From assembly GCA_030537795.1 (NCBI GenBank), contig JAUNVE010000009.1, positions 1 to 64,000 on the forward strand: a DNA stretch of 64,000 nt. Direction: 5' to 3'. This document shows positions 9,605 through 17,716 of this stretch, in pieces. The position numbers were made by a program, and so were the translations under genes. The number at the start of each line of letters is the position of its first letter. Position 1 is the stretch's first letter. Source of the DNA: Actinomycetaceae bacterium (GTDB lineage: Bacteria; Actinomycetota; Actinomycetes; Actinomycetales; Actinomycetaceae). The notes under the pieces were generated by a model. That model had not been told where the DNA came from and searched no databases. It saw nothing but the letters and a program-made list of their open reading frames with translations.

Positions 9605-10699
9605 CTACCGATAGGCGCGCTGATACGGTGCTGGAAGGTAGGGGATTTGCGCCCCGAGTTCTTGCGCAGCTCGCAGACCAAAGTGGGGGTCGCGCAGGAA
9701 CTCTCGTCCCACCAGCACCACGTCGGCTAGGCCGGTAAGGACGATCTGTTCAGCCTGTTCTGGGCGCGTGATAAAGCCGACGGTTGCCGTGGGGATTCCC
9801 ACAACTTCGCGAATCGCGGTTGCAATCGGCACCAGGTATCCCGGCCCCGAGGCAACCGATATTCCCGACACGTTTCCGCCCGCAGATACGCTGAGTAGAT
9901 CCACTCCGTCGTCTTTGAGCCACCGCGCCACTTCAATGCTCTCATCGATCGTGATGCCGCCTTCCGCCCAATCTGTTGCGGATATACGCACCACTAACGG
10001 CATGGTGTCGCTGACTTGTCCGCGCACGGCTTCCACAATTTCCCGCAAGAAACGCGCGCGATTCTCCAGCGTTCCGCCATAGCGATCATTTCGCGTATTT
10101 GATAGCGGAGAAAGGAACTCGTGGATGAGATAGCCGTGTGCTGCGTGAATCTCAACACAATCGACTCCCGCTGCTTCCGCGCGTTGCGCGGCCTGCCCAA
10201 ATGCATCAATGAGGCGTTCGATATCCGAAATCGAGGCAGCCTGCGGAGTGCGAAAACCCGGATATTCAATTGCGGAGGGCGCTATCGTGTCCCACCCTCC
10301 TTCTCGCGGTGATAGCGACCCACGGACAGCGGTACCGGGGTCTGATTCACTCCACGGACGGTAAGTACTTCCCTTCCTTCCCGCGTGAGCCAGTTGAATG
10401 CCAACCTTTGCACCGTGGGCATGAATCGTTTCCACTACCGTCGTCAAGGAGTCAACATGGTTGTCATCCCACAGGCCTAAATCATAAGGGCTGATGCGTC
10501 CTTCTGGAGTTACTGCAGTCGCCTCTATGATGATGGCACCAGCTCCACCACGAGACATGGCACCGTAATGGACGCGGTGCCACTGGCCCGCTCGACCGTC
10601 GAGAGTATCCGCTGAATACTGGCACATGGGCGGAACCCATAGCCGGTTGCGGAACTCGGTTGAACGCAGACGAAACGGTTGAAATAGTGCGGTACTCAC
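9605..10699 (-). CDS. Old yellow enzyme-family NADPH:flavin oxidoreductase (YqjM/NamA-like)
   Basis: 364 residues, an FMN-binding TIM barrel that reduces activated C=C bonds with NADPH. The thermophilic-like YqjM subclass is marked by PPMCQYS, whose Cys26 and Tyr28 fall at the YqjM positions when translation starts at GTG 10699. That start is also the one preceded by AAGGAG at 6 nt, whereas the ATG seven codons upstream has no ribosome site and would read the AAGGAG as codons. The substrate-anion-binding histidines lie in EIHAAHGYLIHEFLSP, and the C-terminal VLVGREFLRDP segment binds FMN phosphate. It is transcribed alone, upstream of the tRNA. The physiological substrate is unknown; a role in electrophile or xenobiotic detoxification is typical of the family. 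Confidence 0.92.
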   Translation of the reverse strand: MSTALFQPFRLRSTEFRNRLWVPPMCQYSADTLDGRAGQWHRVHYGAMSRGGAGAIIIEATAVTPEGRISPYDLGLWDDNHVDSLTTVVETIHAHGAKVGIQLAHAGRKGSTYRPWSESDPGTAVRGSLSPREGGWDTIAPSAIEYPGFRTPQAASISDIERLIDAFGQAAQRAEAAGVDCVEIHAAHGYLIHEFLSPLSNTRNDRYGGTLENRARFLREIVEAVRGQVSDTMPLVVRISATDWAEGGITIDESIEVARWLKDDGVDLLSVSAGGNVSGISVASGPGYLVPIATAIREVVGIPTATVGFITRPEQAEQIVLTGLADVVLVGREFLRDPHFGLRAAQELGAQIPYLPAPYQRAYR

Positions 10700-10759
10700 G
10701 TGGGTCTCCTTAAAACTCATGCCTCTTCGACTCTACTCGCTAGCGCTGCAGAATCGGCG

Positions 10760-10765
10760 TATTGT
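10760..10765 (+). promoter_or_regulatory. -10 box of the YciI gene (leaderless arrangement)
   Basis: TATTGT is followed by 6 nt and then ATG 10772. There is no Shine-Dalgarno, so transcription should start at or next to the ATG. Confidence 0.5.
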
Positions 10766-10771
10766 GCAACT

Positions 10772-11056
10772 ATGGCTACATTCATCGTTGAATACACGTA
10801 CGACCCCTCTCAAACTGAGCGCATGGACGAAATCCGCCCGCGACATCGCGCACACCTTTCCGCGCTGTACGATGCCGGCGTTATACGCCTTGTCGGTTCG
10901 TGGAAAGAACCGGCACCCGGCGCACTGATTATTGTGGAGGCCGACTCATCTCAGGCGGCTTTGGAGGCCCTGGCGAATGATCCGTTCCTGCTCTCCGGAG
11001 TCATCTCGAAGCGGGTAGCTCACCCGTACACGATTGTTTTTGGTGAACTAGCGTAG
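10772..11056 (+). CDS. YciI-family protein
   Basis: 94 residues with the ferredoxin-like alpha/beta fold of YciI and muconolactone-isomerase-like proteins. The RPRHRAHL segment carries the conserved His and the ANDPFLLSGV segment the conserved Asp of the family's His-Asp pair. Biochemical role is not known for the family. I start it at ATG 10772 (MATFIVEY); the longer frame reaching back to 10700 would overlap the divergent old yellow enzyme gene and lacks a family match. It is divergent from that enzyme, so the two may share a regulator. Confidence 0.8.
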   Translation: MATFIVEYTYDPSQTERMDEIRPRHRAHLSALYDAGVIRLVGSWKEPAPGALIIVEADSSQAALEALANDPFLLSGVISKRVAHPYTIVFGELA

Positions 11057-11084
11057 CCGCTGTAGGCGAGCCGTCTGCCCGTTC

Positions 11085-11852
11085 CTAATAGTCGAATAGG
11101 ATCGGAACAGTGTGCTCATCTGCAAAATCGCATGCGCGCCACAGAACCGCGAAACAGTGCTGGGCGCGTTGCTCGGTTGTCAGATGGGATTCTCCCGCCG
11201 ATGAGGGGCGGGGATCTTCCGCGAAGTTAGAGAACCAGTGAGCGAATTGCGCGTCATTCGCCCTCCAACTCCGGTCGTTAATTTCCTGGAGCTCTTCGCG
11301 CAAAACCACGGTTGATCCGATATTGGTGTTTTCTCCGAGGAACGGTGCCTGAAAAATCACCCGACCATTGAGAGGTAACCACATCGTAACTCCCCGCGGG
11401 ATGGTCCAATACACGTCCTCATCCTCAATGAGTCGTTGAACCAGAGAATTGTCAAAATAATCCACCGCACCATCTCGATCGCGGTCATACGATTCCCCGT
11501 AAACCATCTCGGCTAGATGCACGAGAAACGCTCCTATCCCCGACCAGTCCGGTTTGGCGGTGAAATAGGGTTTGTCCCAATCCTCACTCCACGTTTCCAA
11601 CCCATTTTCTGCTTGTCCAAGTTGTTCGATGATGGCATCACGCCACCCCTCAATGTCACGACGATTTCGCTTCTTTTCATCGTCGGTGGCAACGAGTTCC
11701 TCCGGACTGACATACTGAACCTCACCCGTCGCGTCATCACGGATCGCAAGCGTTAAGGGTTGCCCAGTATCTGCCGCGAACTGTTGCACGACAGTTTTCC
11801 AATCGCGCGACACGTACCGCGACAGGGTACCCGCATAAACATCCAGCCCCAT
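11085..11852 (-). CDS. Conserved hypothetical protein (MGLDVYAGTLSRY family)
   Basis: 255 residues, soluble, acidic, with no signal peptide or membrane segment. It begins MGLDVYAGTLSRYVSRDWKT, an N-terminus I recall in hypothetical proteins of other Gram-positive bacteria, and contains Trp-rich stretches around residues 85-110 and 145-205, with a C-terminal segment resembling a helical bundle. I cannot assign a function. ATG 11852 lies 14 bp after the stop of the universal stress protein gene, and the longer upstream extension would read through that gene, so this start is preferred. Likely cotranscribed with the stress protein. Confidence 0.72.
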   Translation of the reverse strand: MGLDVYAGTLSRYVSRDWKTVVQQFAADTGQPLTLAIRDDATGEVQYVSPEELVATDDEKKRNRRDIEGWRDAIIEQLGQAENGLETWSEDWDKPYFTAKPDWSGIGAFLVHLAEMVYGESYDRDRDGAVDYFDNSLVQRLIEDEDVYWTIPRGVTMWLPLNGRVIFQAPFLGENTNIGSTVVLREELQEINDRSWRANDAQFAHWFSNFAEDPRPSSAGESHLTTEQRAQHCFAVLWRACDFADEHTVPILFDY

Positions 11853-11866
11853 GCTCAGGCCACGCT

Positions 11867-12796
11867 TTAGCGCCGCTCCCAAGCCGAGGTAATATCGCCC
11901 TCCGGCTTGCCGCGTCGAGATGGCACAACCATCACGGGGCACGTCGAGTGCGCGAGAACCGTTTGCGAGGTCGATCCGAGTAGCAATCCTTGAAAACCGC
12001 CCCGACCACGGTTTCCAACCACAACCAGGTCTACAGCCGTCGAAAACTCTGTCAGCAGGGCCGCCGGGGAGCCGTCAAGAACGTGTCTGTGAACTTTGAC
12101 ATCTCGACCCGCTACCGCTTCTTCTACGGCCGAATTCAGACCTTTAAGCATATCGGCCGTTAGCGCATCGCGATCTACCGTCGCTGGTAACCACGCAAGC
12201 ACGCCGCCACCTGAAGCGATTGGAACAGCACCCACCGCAGTCAAGTCCTTGGCTTTCCACACGCAAGCTTCGTCTACTGCTTTTTTCAATGCATCAGAAG
12301 CAACTTCTGAACCGTCAACGCCCACTACAATCCGCTCGACAGGAGTAAACGGTGAACCCGACGTGTGCTTGGGGACAACCACCACAGGACAATGCGCATG
12401 CGCAGGAAGAGCGGAAGAAACTGTACCTAGAAGACGGTCTGCGAATCCGCCTCCACCGCGAGAACCCACGACAATCATGTCGACTTCGCGAGACATTTCA
12501 ACCATTACGCCTGCCGCGTCTCCCGGTTCAGTTGAACCGGTGACTTTGACATCAGATTTCTTCACGCGCGCAACTGCTTCATTGACCGCACGTTGTGCGC
12601 CCTCTTTTAACGCGCCGTCGTCGAGCGCCGCATAACCCCCGTCGAGAGCGGCGGCGCTGTAGGAGGCCAATGCGTAGGTGCATAGGATGTGGATCATTGA
12701 CCCATCACACGACGCCCGTTCGGTGGCCCAATCCACCGCGCTATAAGCCTCTGCGGAACCGTCAACACCAACCAAAATCACGTGTTGTCTCGACAT
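11867..12796 (-). CDS. Universal stress protein with two UspA domains
   Basis: 309 residues made of two tandem Usp folds (about 1-145 and 155-298). Each starts with a VGVDGS strand-loop, and each carries the ATP-binding G-2x-G-9x-G(S/T) type signature: VVGSRGGGGFADRLLGTVS in the first and VVGNRGRGGFQGLLLGSTS in the second. Both halves are therefore probably ATP-binding. Tandem UspA proteins of actinobacteria are typically induced by hypoxia, stationary phase or other stress. The start ATG 12796 follows GAGGAGG. A CCTAGA-N6-TCTAGG inverted repeat lies 66 bp upstream and is a candidate operator. Confidence 0.93.
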   Translation of the reverse strand: MSRQHVILVGVDGSAEAYSAVDWATERASCDGSMIHILCTYALASYSAAALDGGYAALDDGALKEGAQRAVNEAVARVKKSDVKVTGSTEPGDAAGVMVEMSREVDMIVVGSRGGGGFADRLLGTVSSALPAHAHCPVVVVPKHTSGSPFTPVERIVVGVDGSEVASDALKKAVDEACVWKAKDLTAVGAVPIASGGGVLAWLPATVDRDALTADMLKGLNSAVEEAVAGRDVKVHRHVLDGSPAALLTEFSTAVDLVVVGNRGRGGFQGLLLGSTSQTVLAHSTCPVMVVPSRRGKPEGDITSAWERR

Positions 12797-12861
12797 CGTG
12801 CCTCCTCATCCGTTACCCCTATTTTGCCCTGCCATCAGTCAAAGCGAAGCAAAATCAGAGT

Positions 12862-12879
12862 CCTAGATCACATTCTAGG
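12862..12879. promoter_or_regulatory. Inverted repeat upstream of the universal stress gene
   Basis: CCTAGA-N6-TCTAGG, perfect 6-bp arms, sits between the NlpC/P60 terminator and the stress protein gene. Placement suggests an operator for the stress gene; the regulator is unknown. Confidence 0.4.
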
Positions 12880-12964
12880 TTGCTCTGCCAGTTTTGTCTG
12901 TAGCTCATTCGGCATATACGCAGATGTCGCCAAACTTTGAACCGGGTTTCTTGGGCGGAGACGC

Positions 12965-12995
12965 AAAAGGCCCGGGTATTACACCCGGGCCTTTT
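12965..12995. terminator. Terminator after the NlpC/P60 gene
   Basis: AAAAGGCCCGGG is paired with CCCGGGCCTTTT around a 7-nt loop, giving a symmetrical A/T-flanked hairpin 10 bp after the NlpC/P60 stop codon. Confidence 0.88.
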
Positions 12996-13004
12996 CCAGC
13001 AAAC

Positions 13005-13760
13005 TTAGATGCGTACGAAGTAGTAATTACTACCGTAAATCGGCGCTAGTTCTACACTGCGTCCGGGGCGAGGCGCATGGATCATCTGTCCGTTGCCAGC
13101 GTAGATTCCGACGTGTCCGTGCGGGTAGTAGACAATGTCACCAGGCTGAGCTTCGGATGCCGGAATCGATGTTCCATAAGCTCCGATACCGCCGGCTGTA
13201 CGCGGAAGCGAGTAGCCCAGCTGTGCGTAGACGTACCCCACCAAGCCGGAGCAGTCAAAGCCCGCGGGAGACATGCCTCCCCACACGTAGGGGACTCCGA
13301 TGTACTGGCTCGCGATAGCGACCGCACTTCCTGCCGCTGCATTCAATGGAGCGGCTTGCTGCGCACCCCAATTCGCTCGACCACCGGAGCGATCGGCGGC
13401 ACTGCCGCGATTCGCCACATCTGCGACAACCGGCTCTGGTGCCGGCGGTTCAGCGACGGCGGCTACCTCATCTGATGCGGTCCATTCCAGATCTGAGGGC
13501 GCAGTGACTGCCGGGTTCAAAGCAACCGGGGTTGCATTCGCAACCGATTCCGTTGTTGCCGGTAGAGATTTAGGGGTCAAATCAATGGTTGACTCGGGGG
13601 CAGCAGCGGCAACGCCGCCACTCAAAACCGTCAAGGCAATACCAGTAACTGATGTGGCTGCTACGCCACGGACAGGGCTGAAGCTATTCGTCAGGTCGGT
13701 CAGTGGGGTTACTGGGCGGCACGCTCGGCGATGACGCGCCTGGATTTTTTTCTTAGCCAC
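13005..13760 (-). CDS. Secreted NlpC/P60 peptidoglycan hydrolase
   Basis: 251 residues. An Arg/Lys-rich start, then a hydrophobic stretch (~32-53) ending in AAAAP, make a signal sequence. A long Ala/Pro/Val-rich linker follows to ~140, and the NlpC/P60 domain fills the C-terminus. The catalytic Cys is in FDCSGLVGYVY, the catalytic His in HGHVGIYAG, and a third polar position is MIHAPRPG. These enzymes cut peptide stems of peptidoglycan and are needed for daughter-cell separation. No SH3 or LysM wall-binding domain is seen. The start is GTG 13760 with AAGGAG 6 nt upstream. A c-di-AMP riboswitch occupies its leader, linking hydrolase expression to this second messenger. Confidence 0.93.
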   Translation of the reverse strand: MAKKKIQARHRRACRPVTPLTDLTNSFSPVRGVAATSVTGIALTVLSGGVAAAAPESTIDLTPKSLPATTESVANATPVALNPAVTAPSDLEWTASDEVAAVAEPPAPEPVVADVANRGSAADRSGGRANWGAQQAAPLNAAAGSAVAIASQYIGVPYVWGGMSPAGFDCSGLVGYVYAQLGYSLPRTAGGIGAYGTSIPASEAQPGDIVYYPHGHVGIYAGNGQMIHAPRPGRSVELAPIYGSNYYFVRI

Positions 13761-13771
13761 AATTTTCTCCT

Positions 13772-13930
13772 TTATGACCTACGAGGTGAGCTGTCGGGTT
13801 AGAGGTGGAGCACCCCTGCCGCTTCTGCGACTTCACCCCAAGGGACAAGTCCCGAGAATGTGGTTCCCCCGCACTCCATCTACTTTTGTGACGGCTGAAG
13901 CTCAATGGAGATGGAGTTTTGGTCTCATCG
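13772..13930 (-). ncRNA. c-di-AMP riboswitch (ydaO-yuaA type)
   Basis: The minus-strand leader holds the recognisable ydaO core blocks in order: GCGGGGGAACCA, GGGGTGAA and CCCGACAGCTCACCTCGTAGG. A perfect 9-bp stem ACTCCATCT/AGATGGAGT precedes the first block, and the ends (GATGAGACC and GGTCAT) can form an imperfect closing helix. It ends about 12 nt before the GTG of the NlpC/P60 gene, next to its AAGGAG. In actinobacteria this class usually lies upstream of wall hydrolases (rpf and NlpC/P60 genes) and turns expression off when c-di-AMP binds. Confidence 0.9.
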
Positions 13931-13967
13931 AGCTGGTGACCCCGGAAGGGGATCAACCACGCCTAAG

Positions 13968-13995
13968 ACTATAGGATCACCCGGCGTAATGTCAC
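13968..13995 (-). promoter_or_regulatory. Promoter of the riboswitch-NlpC/P60 transcript
   Basis: A minus-strand -35 GTGACA (13990-13995) and -10 TATAGT (13968-13973) are separated by 16 bp. The predicted start, near 13961, lies about 30 nt before the riboswitch. Confidence 0.6.
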
Positions 13996-14031
13996 GTATT
14001 GATAACGGGAATGTGTTCAGCTCCACGTCAT

Positions 14032-14727
14032 TCACTCGCCGCGATTAACAAACAGGTGGGCTTCCATCCACGCTGGAATTACGGCAACTTGAGATTCGCG
14101 CACCTTGCCAGCCCGTGATTTCATCTCCGAGGAGGACTTGTGGAACGTGATCGATATCTCATCACCGCGTCGAAGATTGAGAGCTGCGAGTGCCTGCATC
14201 GTCATGGAATCAGCCTGAATCGGCTCGCCAATTCGGCTAACGGTGAGATTGTCGACGGGCTCGTCCTCCTCCACAGTCTCCCGTAGCGTCGCAAGTGAGA
14301 TGGCATCCTCATCAGCATCAGCTTCACCAGGTACAGGATTTCCGTAGGGATCGCGTTCAGAGCACGCGAGAAGATCAACGAGTTTTTCTTCCACTTGATG
14401 CGACATGACGTGCTCCCATCGGCAGGCTTCATCATGAGCAAACTCCCACTCCAAACCGATAACGTCTATGAGTAGACGTTCGGCCAGACGGTGTTTTCGC
14501 ATCACTTCAGTAGCGACCTCACTGCCCCGCTCGGTGAGGATTAGTTTACGGTCGTCACCGACCACCACCAAGCCATCACGCTCCATGCGCGCAATAGTCT
14601 GGGAGACGGTGGGGCCCGAATGTCCGAGGCGCTCTACAATCCGCGCTCGCATGGGGACCACGTCGTCTTCAATAAGCTCATATATCGTTTTGAGATACAT
14701 CTCAGTGGTATCGATCAGTTCACCCAC
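14032..14727 (-). CDS. DtxR/IdeR-family iron-dependent repressor
   Basis: 231 residues: winged helix-turn-helix (1-73), dimerisation/metal domain (74-140) and a C-terminal FeoA/SH3-like domain (~150-228). With the GTG start at 14727 the metal ligands fall exactly at the classical DtxR positions: Met10, His79, Glu83, His98, Cys102, Glu105 and His106. Cys102 marks the iron-sensing type rather than the manganese-sensing MntR. This numbering, plus GGAAGG 8 nt upstream, supports the start over the longer frame. Fe(II) binding would activate DNA binding to repress iron uptake. It is divergent from serC; no obvious 19-bp DtxR box is visible in its own promoter. Confidence 0.92.
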   Translation of the reverse strand: MGELIDTTEMYLKTIYELIEDDVVPMRARIVERLGHSGPTVSQTIARMERDGLVVVGDDRKLILTERGSEVATEVMRKHRLAERLLIDVIGLEWEFAHDEACRWEHVMSHQVEEKLVDLLACSERDPYGNPVPGEADADEDAISLATLRETVEEDEPVDNLTVSRIGEPIQADSMTMQALAALNLRRGDEISITFHKSSSEMKSRAGKVRESQVAVIPAWMEAHLFVNRGE

Positions 14728-14876
14728 GCCTGTTCCCTTCCGCATCCGTCTCTGTATGTTTAACATGCCACAGATTCGCCAGTTTACCCACCGGAACACC
14801 AACCCCATATCAATCAATTTTTACTTATCGCAATTTCAGCAGATGACCAGAGTGGCCAATCATGCGAAAACCGCGT

Positions 14877-14882
14877 TAGATT
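14877..14882 (+). promoter_or_regulatory. -10 box of serC (leaderless arrangement)
   Basis: TAGATT is followed by 7 nt and then ATG 14890, without a Shine-Dalgarno element. Confidence 0.45.
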
Positions 14883-14889
14883 CATGTTT

Positions 14890-16026
14890 ATGAGCATTAA
14901 CCTGACGATTCCGCGTGATCTTCTACCGTCAGATGGCCGCTTTGGCGCCGGCCCATCCAAGGTACGTTCATCTCAAGTTGAGACAATTTTGGCGCACAAT
15001 ACGGCAAAGGCCCGTCAACTAATTGTCGGAACATCTCACCGACAGGCGCCTGTGAAGGATCTAGTTCATGAGATTCGCAATATGCTTGCCGAACTATTCT
15101 CTCTGCCGGACGGCTACGAAATTGTCTTGGGTAATGGAGGTGCCACCGCATTTTGGGCAGTTGCGGCAACCAGCTTAATTCGCCACCGCAGCGCGCACGC
15201 AACATTCGGGGAATTTGGCCAGAAATTTTACGATGAAGCGGCCCGGGCACCCCATCTTGCCACCCCCGTAGAATTCCATGCCGCTCCCGGTTCCCTGGCG
15301 GTGGTAACCGCCGCGGAGGGCGTCGACGCATATGCTTGGCCGCATCACGAAACCTCAACCGGGGTAGTCTCACCCGTCAATCGCGTCAGTGACAACGCGC
15401 TCATGCTGGTGGATGCCACGTCGATAGCCGGCGGCATAGAAATCGACATTTCCCAAACCGATGCATATTATTTCGCGCCGCAGAAATGTTTCGGATCAGA
15501 CGGAGGGCTGTGGTTCGCCCTCCTATCGCCGGCCGCCCAGGAACGAGCGCGTGAACTGCATACCGACCAAAACCGTTGGATGCCTCAGATTCTTGACTTG
15601 TCGATCGCACTCGACAACTCGCAAAAGAATCAAACTCTCAACACTCCTGCCCTTATGACGCTCTTGTCCCTGCACGACCAGCTTAGGTGGATGCTATCCA
15701 TCGGCGGGCTGAAAGCAAGCGCTCAACGAAGCCGCACCTCTAGCAATCTGGTGTATCAGTGGGCCGAAAGCCACCAATATGCCACCCCCTTCGTATCCGA
15801 CCCTCTACAGCGTTCGCCGGTGGTAGCCACCATCGACTTCGAGGGTGTCAAGGCTAGCGACATCGCGAGCGTATTACGGGCAAACGGGATTGTAGATGTT
15901 GAGCCCTACCGAAAACTAGGGCGGAACCAACTGCGCATCGCCGTATTCCCGTCGGTGGATCCGGCGGATGTCGAAAAACTCCTCGCCGCAATCGATTGGG
16001 TGATTGATGCGCTCGGTGGGGCGTAG
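14890..16026 (+). CDS. serC: Phosphoserine aminotransferase
   Basis: 378 residues, a class V PLP-dependent aminotransferase of the actinobacterial SerC type, opening with TIPRDLLPSDGRFGAGPSKV. It transaminates 3-phosphohydroxypyruvate with glutamate in serine biosynthesis (and can act in pyridoxine biosynthesis). Substrate loop GTSHRQAP (~48-55), the VDATSIAGG segment and the PLP-lysine motif YFAPQKCFGSDGG (~197-209) are clear. An alternative ATG two codons upstream (14884) exists; I prefer 14890 because a TAGATT -10 box would place the transcript start on it. It is monocistronic, divergent from dtxR and convergent with the MFS gene. Confidence 0.93.
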   Translation: MSINLTIPRDLLPSDGRFGAGPSKVRSSQVETILAHNTAKARQLIVGTSHRQAPVKDLVHEIRNMLAELFSLPDGYEIVLGNGGATAFWAVAATSLIRHRSAHATFGEFGQKFYDEAARAPHLATPVEFHAAPGSLAVVTAAEGVDAYAWPHHETSTGVVSPVNRVSDNALMLVDATSIAGGIEIDISQTDAYYFAPQKCFGSDGGLWFALLSPAAQERARELHTDQNRWMPQILDLSIALDNSQKNQTLNTPALMTLLSLHDQLRWMLSIGGLKASAQRSRTSSNLVYQWAESHQYATPFVSDPLQRSPVVATIDFEGVKASDIASVLRANGIVDVEPYRKLGRNQLRIAVFPSVDPADVEKLLAAIDWVIDALGGA

Positions 16027-16039
16027 TCAATTGAAGCTG

Positions 16040-16052
16040 TAGGCTCTGCCTC
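16040..16052. repeat. TAGGCTCT motif copy
   Basis: TAGGCTCTGCCTC differs at one base from the perfect palindrome at 9253. It lies in the convergent gap between serC and the exporter gene. Confidence 0.35.
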
Positions 16053-16112
16053 ACGATACTGTCTGTAGTACTACCAACCAGCGGTGTCAGCTTACCGACT
16101 GATCTCGGCCAT

Positions 16113-17411
16113 CTAGTCGTGTTGTTCTCTAGCGGCCCGCATGTCTGCGGCGCGTTCACGAGGCCCGTAGGTGGTAATGGGGTGGCGCGACAGCCGCGCC
16201 TGCACCCGCACATCCCAGGTCTTAATTGCCCACACCGCCACCATCACGGCCACAACAACCGAGGCAATGCCACCTACGCCTATCGACCAACGAGCGCCCC
16301 AGTAGTCTGCCACCCATCCAATGATCGGGGCCCCAATCGGCGTCGAGCCGAGAAAGACCATAACGTATAGGCTCATAACTCGACCGCGCATGGCGGGGTC
16401 AGTTGAAATTTGGATGGCCGCATTCGCCGCTGTGATCATGGTGAGCATGGCCAGTCCAGTCGGGATAGCAATCAGCGCAAATGTTTCGTACGAGGGCGCG
16501 AGCGCGAGGGCTATATCGCAGATTCCGAATATGAAAGCTGAGATAACGACGAGCCGAACGCGAGGATATTTCCGACGTGCCGCCAGCAATGCTCCGGCGA
16601 GAGCTCCTATCGCCATAAACGAGCCCAACAGTCCGTACTCGCCGGCGCCTTTACCGTAAACATCTGTGGCCATCACTGCCGAAGTCATCTGAAAATTCAT
16701 GCCAAATGCGGATACCACTCCCGCAATCACCATAATGGCCACAATGTCTGTACGGTTTTTGACGTAGCGGAAGCCCTCCCGGATTTGTCCTTTTTCTCTG
16801 GGAGCATGTTCCATTTCACGTAGCTCACCAACCCGCATGAGCGCAACGGCAGTTATGGGAGCTAAAAATAGAACTGTATTGACGATAAATACCCAACCCG
16901 GTCCCACCGCTGCAATAACCAGTCCGGAAGAGGCTGGACCGAGTAAACGTGCGGTATTAAATGCGGCTGAGTTCAAACCCACCGCATTCGGCAGATGTCC
17001 AACCGGCACTAGTTCGGATACGAAAGTCTGCCGTGCCGGTGAGTCAAAAGTCGATACAACCCCAGATAAGAGAGCGAGTGCGTAGACGTGCCACAGTGCG
17101 GCTGTGTTCGTCAAAATAAGAACACCCAGAATCAGTGCGCTCACAACGTTCATTAGCTGCGTCAGTTGGAGAAGACGCCGACGATTCACACGGTCAGCAA
17201 TTACGCCGGCCCACGGGCTAAAAATCAGAGTGGGAACGAACTGTAGCGCAGTCGTAATGCCGAGGGCCGTTCCCGAGTTATTCGTTAAAACTGTCAAAAC
17301 CACCCAGTCTTGGGCGACCCGCTGCATCCACATCCCCGTTGACGCGATGATATTAGCGAAGAACCATAACCTGTAGTTAAAGAATTTTAGGGATGCAAAC
17401 GTTGACGACAC
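16113..17411 (-). CDS. MFS exporter of the MFS_3/EntS type
   Basis: 432 residues with about 12 hydrophobic segments. The start SLKFFNYRLWFFANIIASTG and WMQRVAQDWVV are typical of the MFS_3 branch (enterobactin exporter EntS and macrolide-like exporters), and the loop 2-3 motif is GVIADRVNRRRLL. A long cytoplasmic loop (~195-215) separates the two six-helix halves, and the tail is Arg-rich. The start is GTG 17411, with AAGGAG 7 nt upstream. The exported compound is unknown. The iron repressor gene is nearby but not adjacent, so a siderophore role is only a possibility. Confidence 0.85.
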   Translation of the reverse strand: MSSTFASLKFFNYRLWFFANIIASTGMWMQRVAQDWVVLTVLTNNSGTALGITTALQFVPTLIFSPWAGVIADRVNRRRLLQLTQLMNVVSALILGVLILTNTAALWHVYALALLSGVVSTFDSPARQTFVSELVPVGHLPNAVGLNSAAFNTARLLGPASSGLVIAAVGPGWVFIVNTVLFLAPITAVALMRVGELREMEHAPREKGQIREGFRYVKNRTDIVAIMVIAGVVSAFGMNFQMTSAVMATDVYGKGAGEYGLLGSFMAIGALAGALLAARRKYPRVRLVVISAFIFGICDIALALAPSYETFALIAIPTGLAMLTMITAANAAIQISTDPAMRGRVMSLYVMVFLGSTPIGAPIIGWVADYWGARWSIGVGGIASVVVAVMVAVWAIKTWDVRVQARLSRHPITTYGPRERAADMRAAREQHD

Positions 17412-17716
17412 TCATAGACTCCTTTCCTATCTATGGTCTCAATTTCGTCGCAATTTTTCACTTTTGGATGGCTAAACGTGGCCAAGTAGACGATTGGAGT
17501 TCCCAGCGGAGGTATCTGGACTAGGCAAACCCCCAATGTCCCGATTATAGAAGCTCTGATATGCGCGTAGGCTCTCCCTATCCACATCCAAAACAGCCGA
17601 TTGCACCTGGCGCCCCTACGGTAGGAATATCCCCCCTACTCCGCACTGGAAATAGAGGGGATAGCGGGTGGAGATGACCCTGCGGGCACCGTCGCTGAAA
17701 ACGGTGGCGTCGGTCT
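17412..17716. other. 305-bp intergenic region without a gene
   Basis: It separates the NCS2 permease stop from the MFS exporter start. It holds one TAGGCTCT-type copy at 17568-17580 and a weak CACCGT/ACGGTG hairpin near 17685-17705 that could terminate the permease transcript. No coding frame looks convincing and no known RNA is recognised. Confidence 0.5.
17568..17580. repeat. TAGGCTCT motif copy
   Basis: TAGGCTCTCCCTA, an imperfect palindrome related to the copies at 9253, 9273 and 16040. Confidence 0.35.

Noticed and set aside
13772..13930. Short frames in the NlpC/P60 leader
   Set aside because: The sequence is accounted for by the conserved riboswitch blocks.
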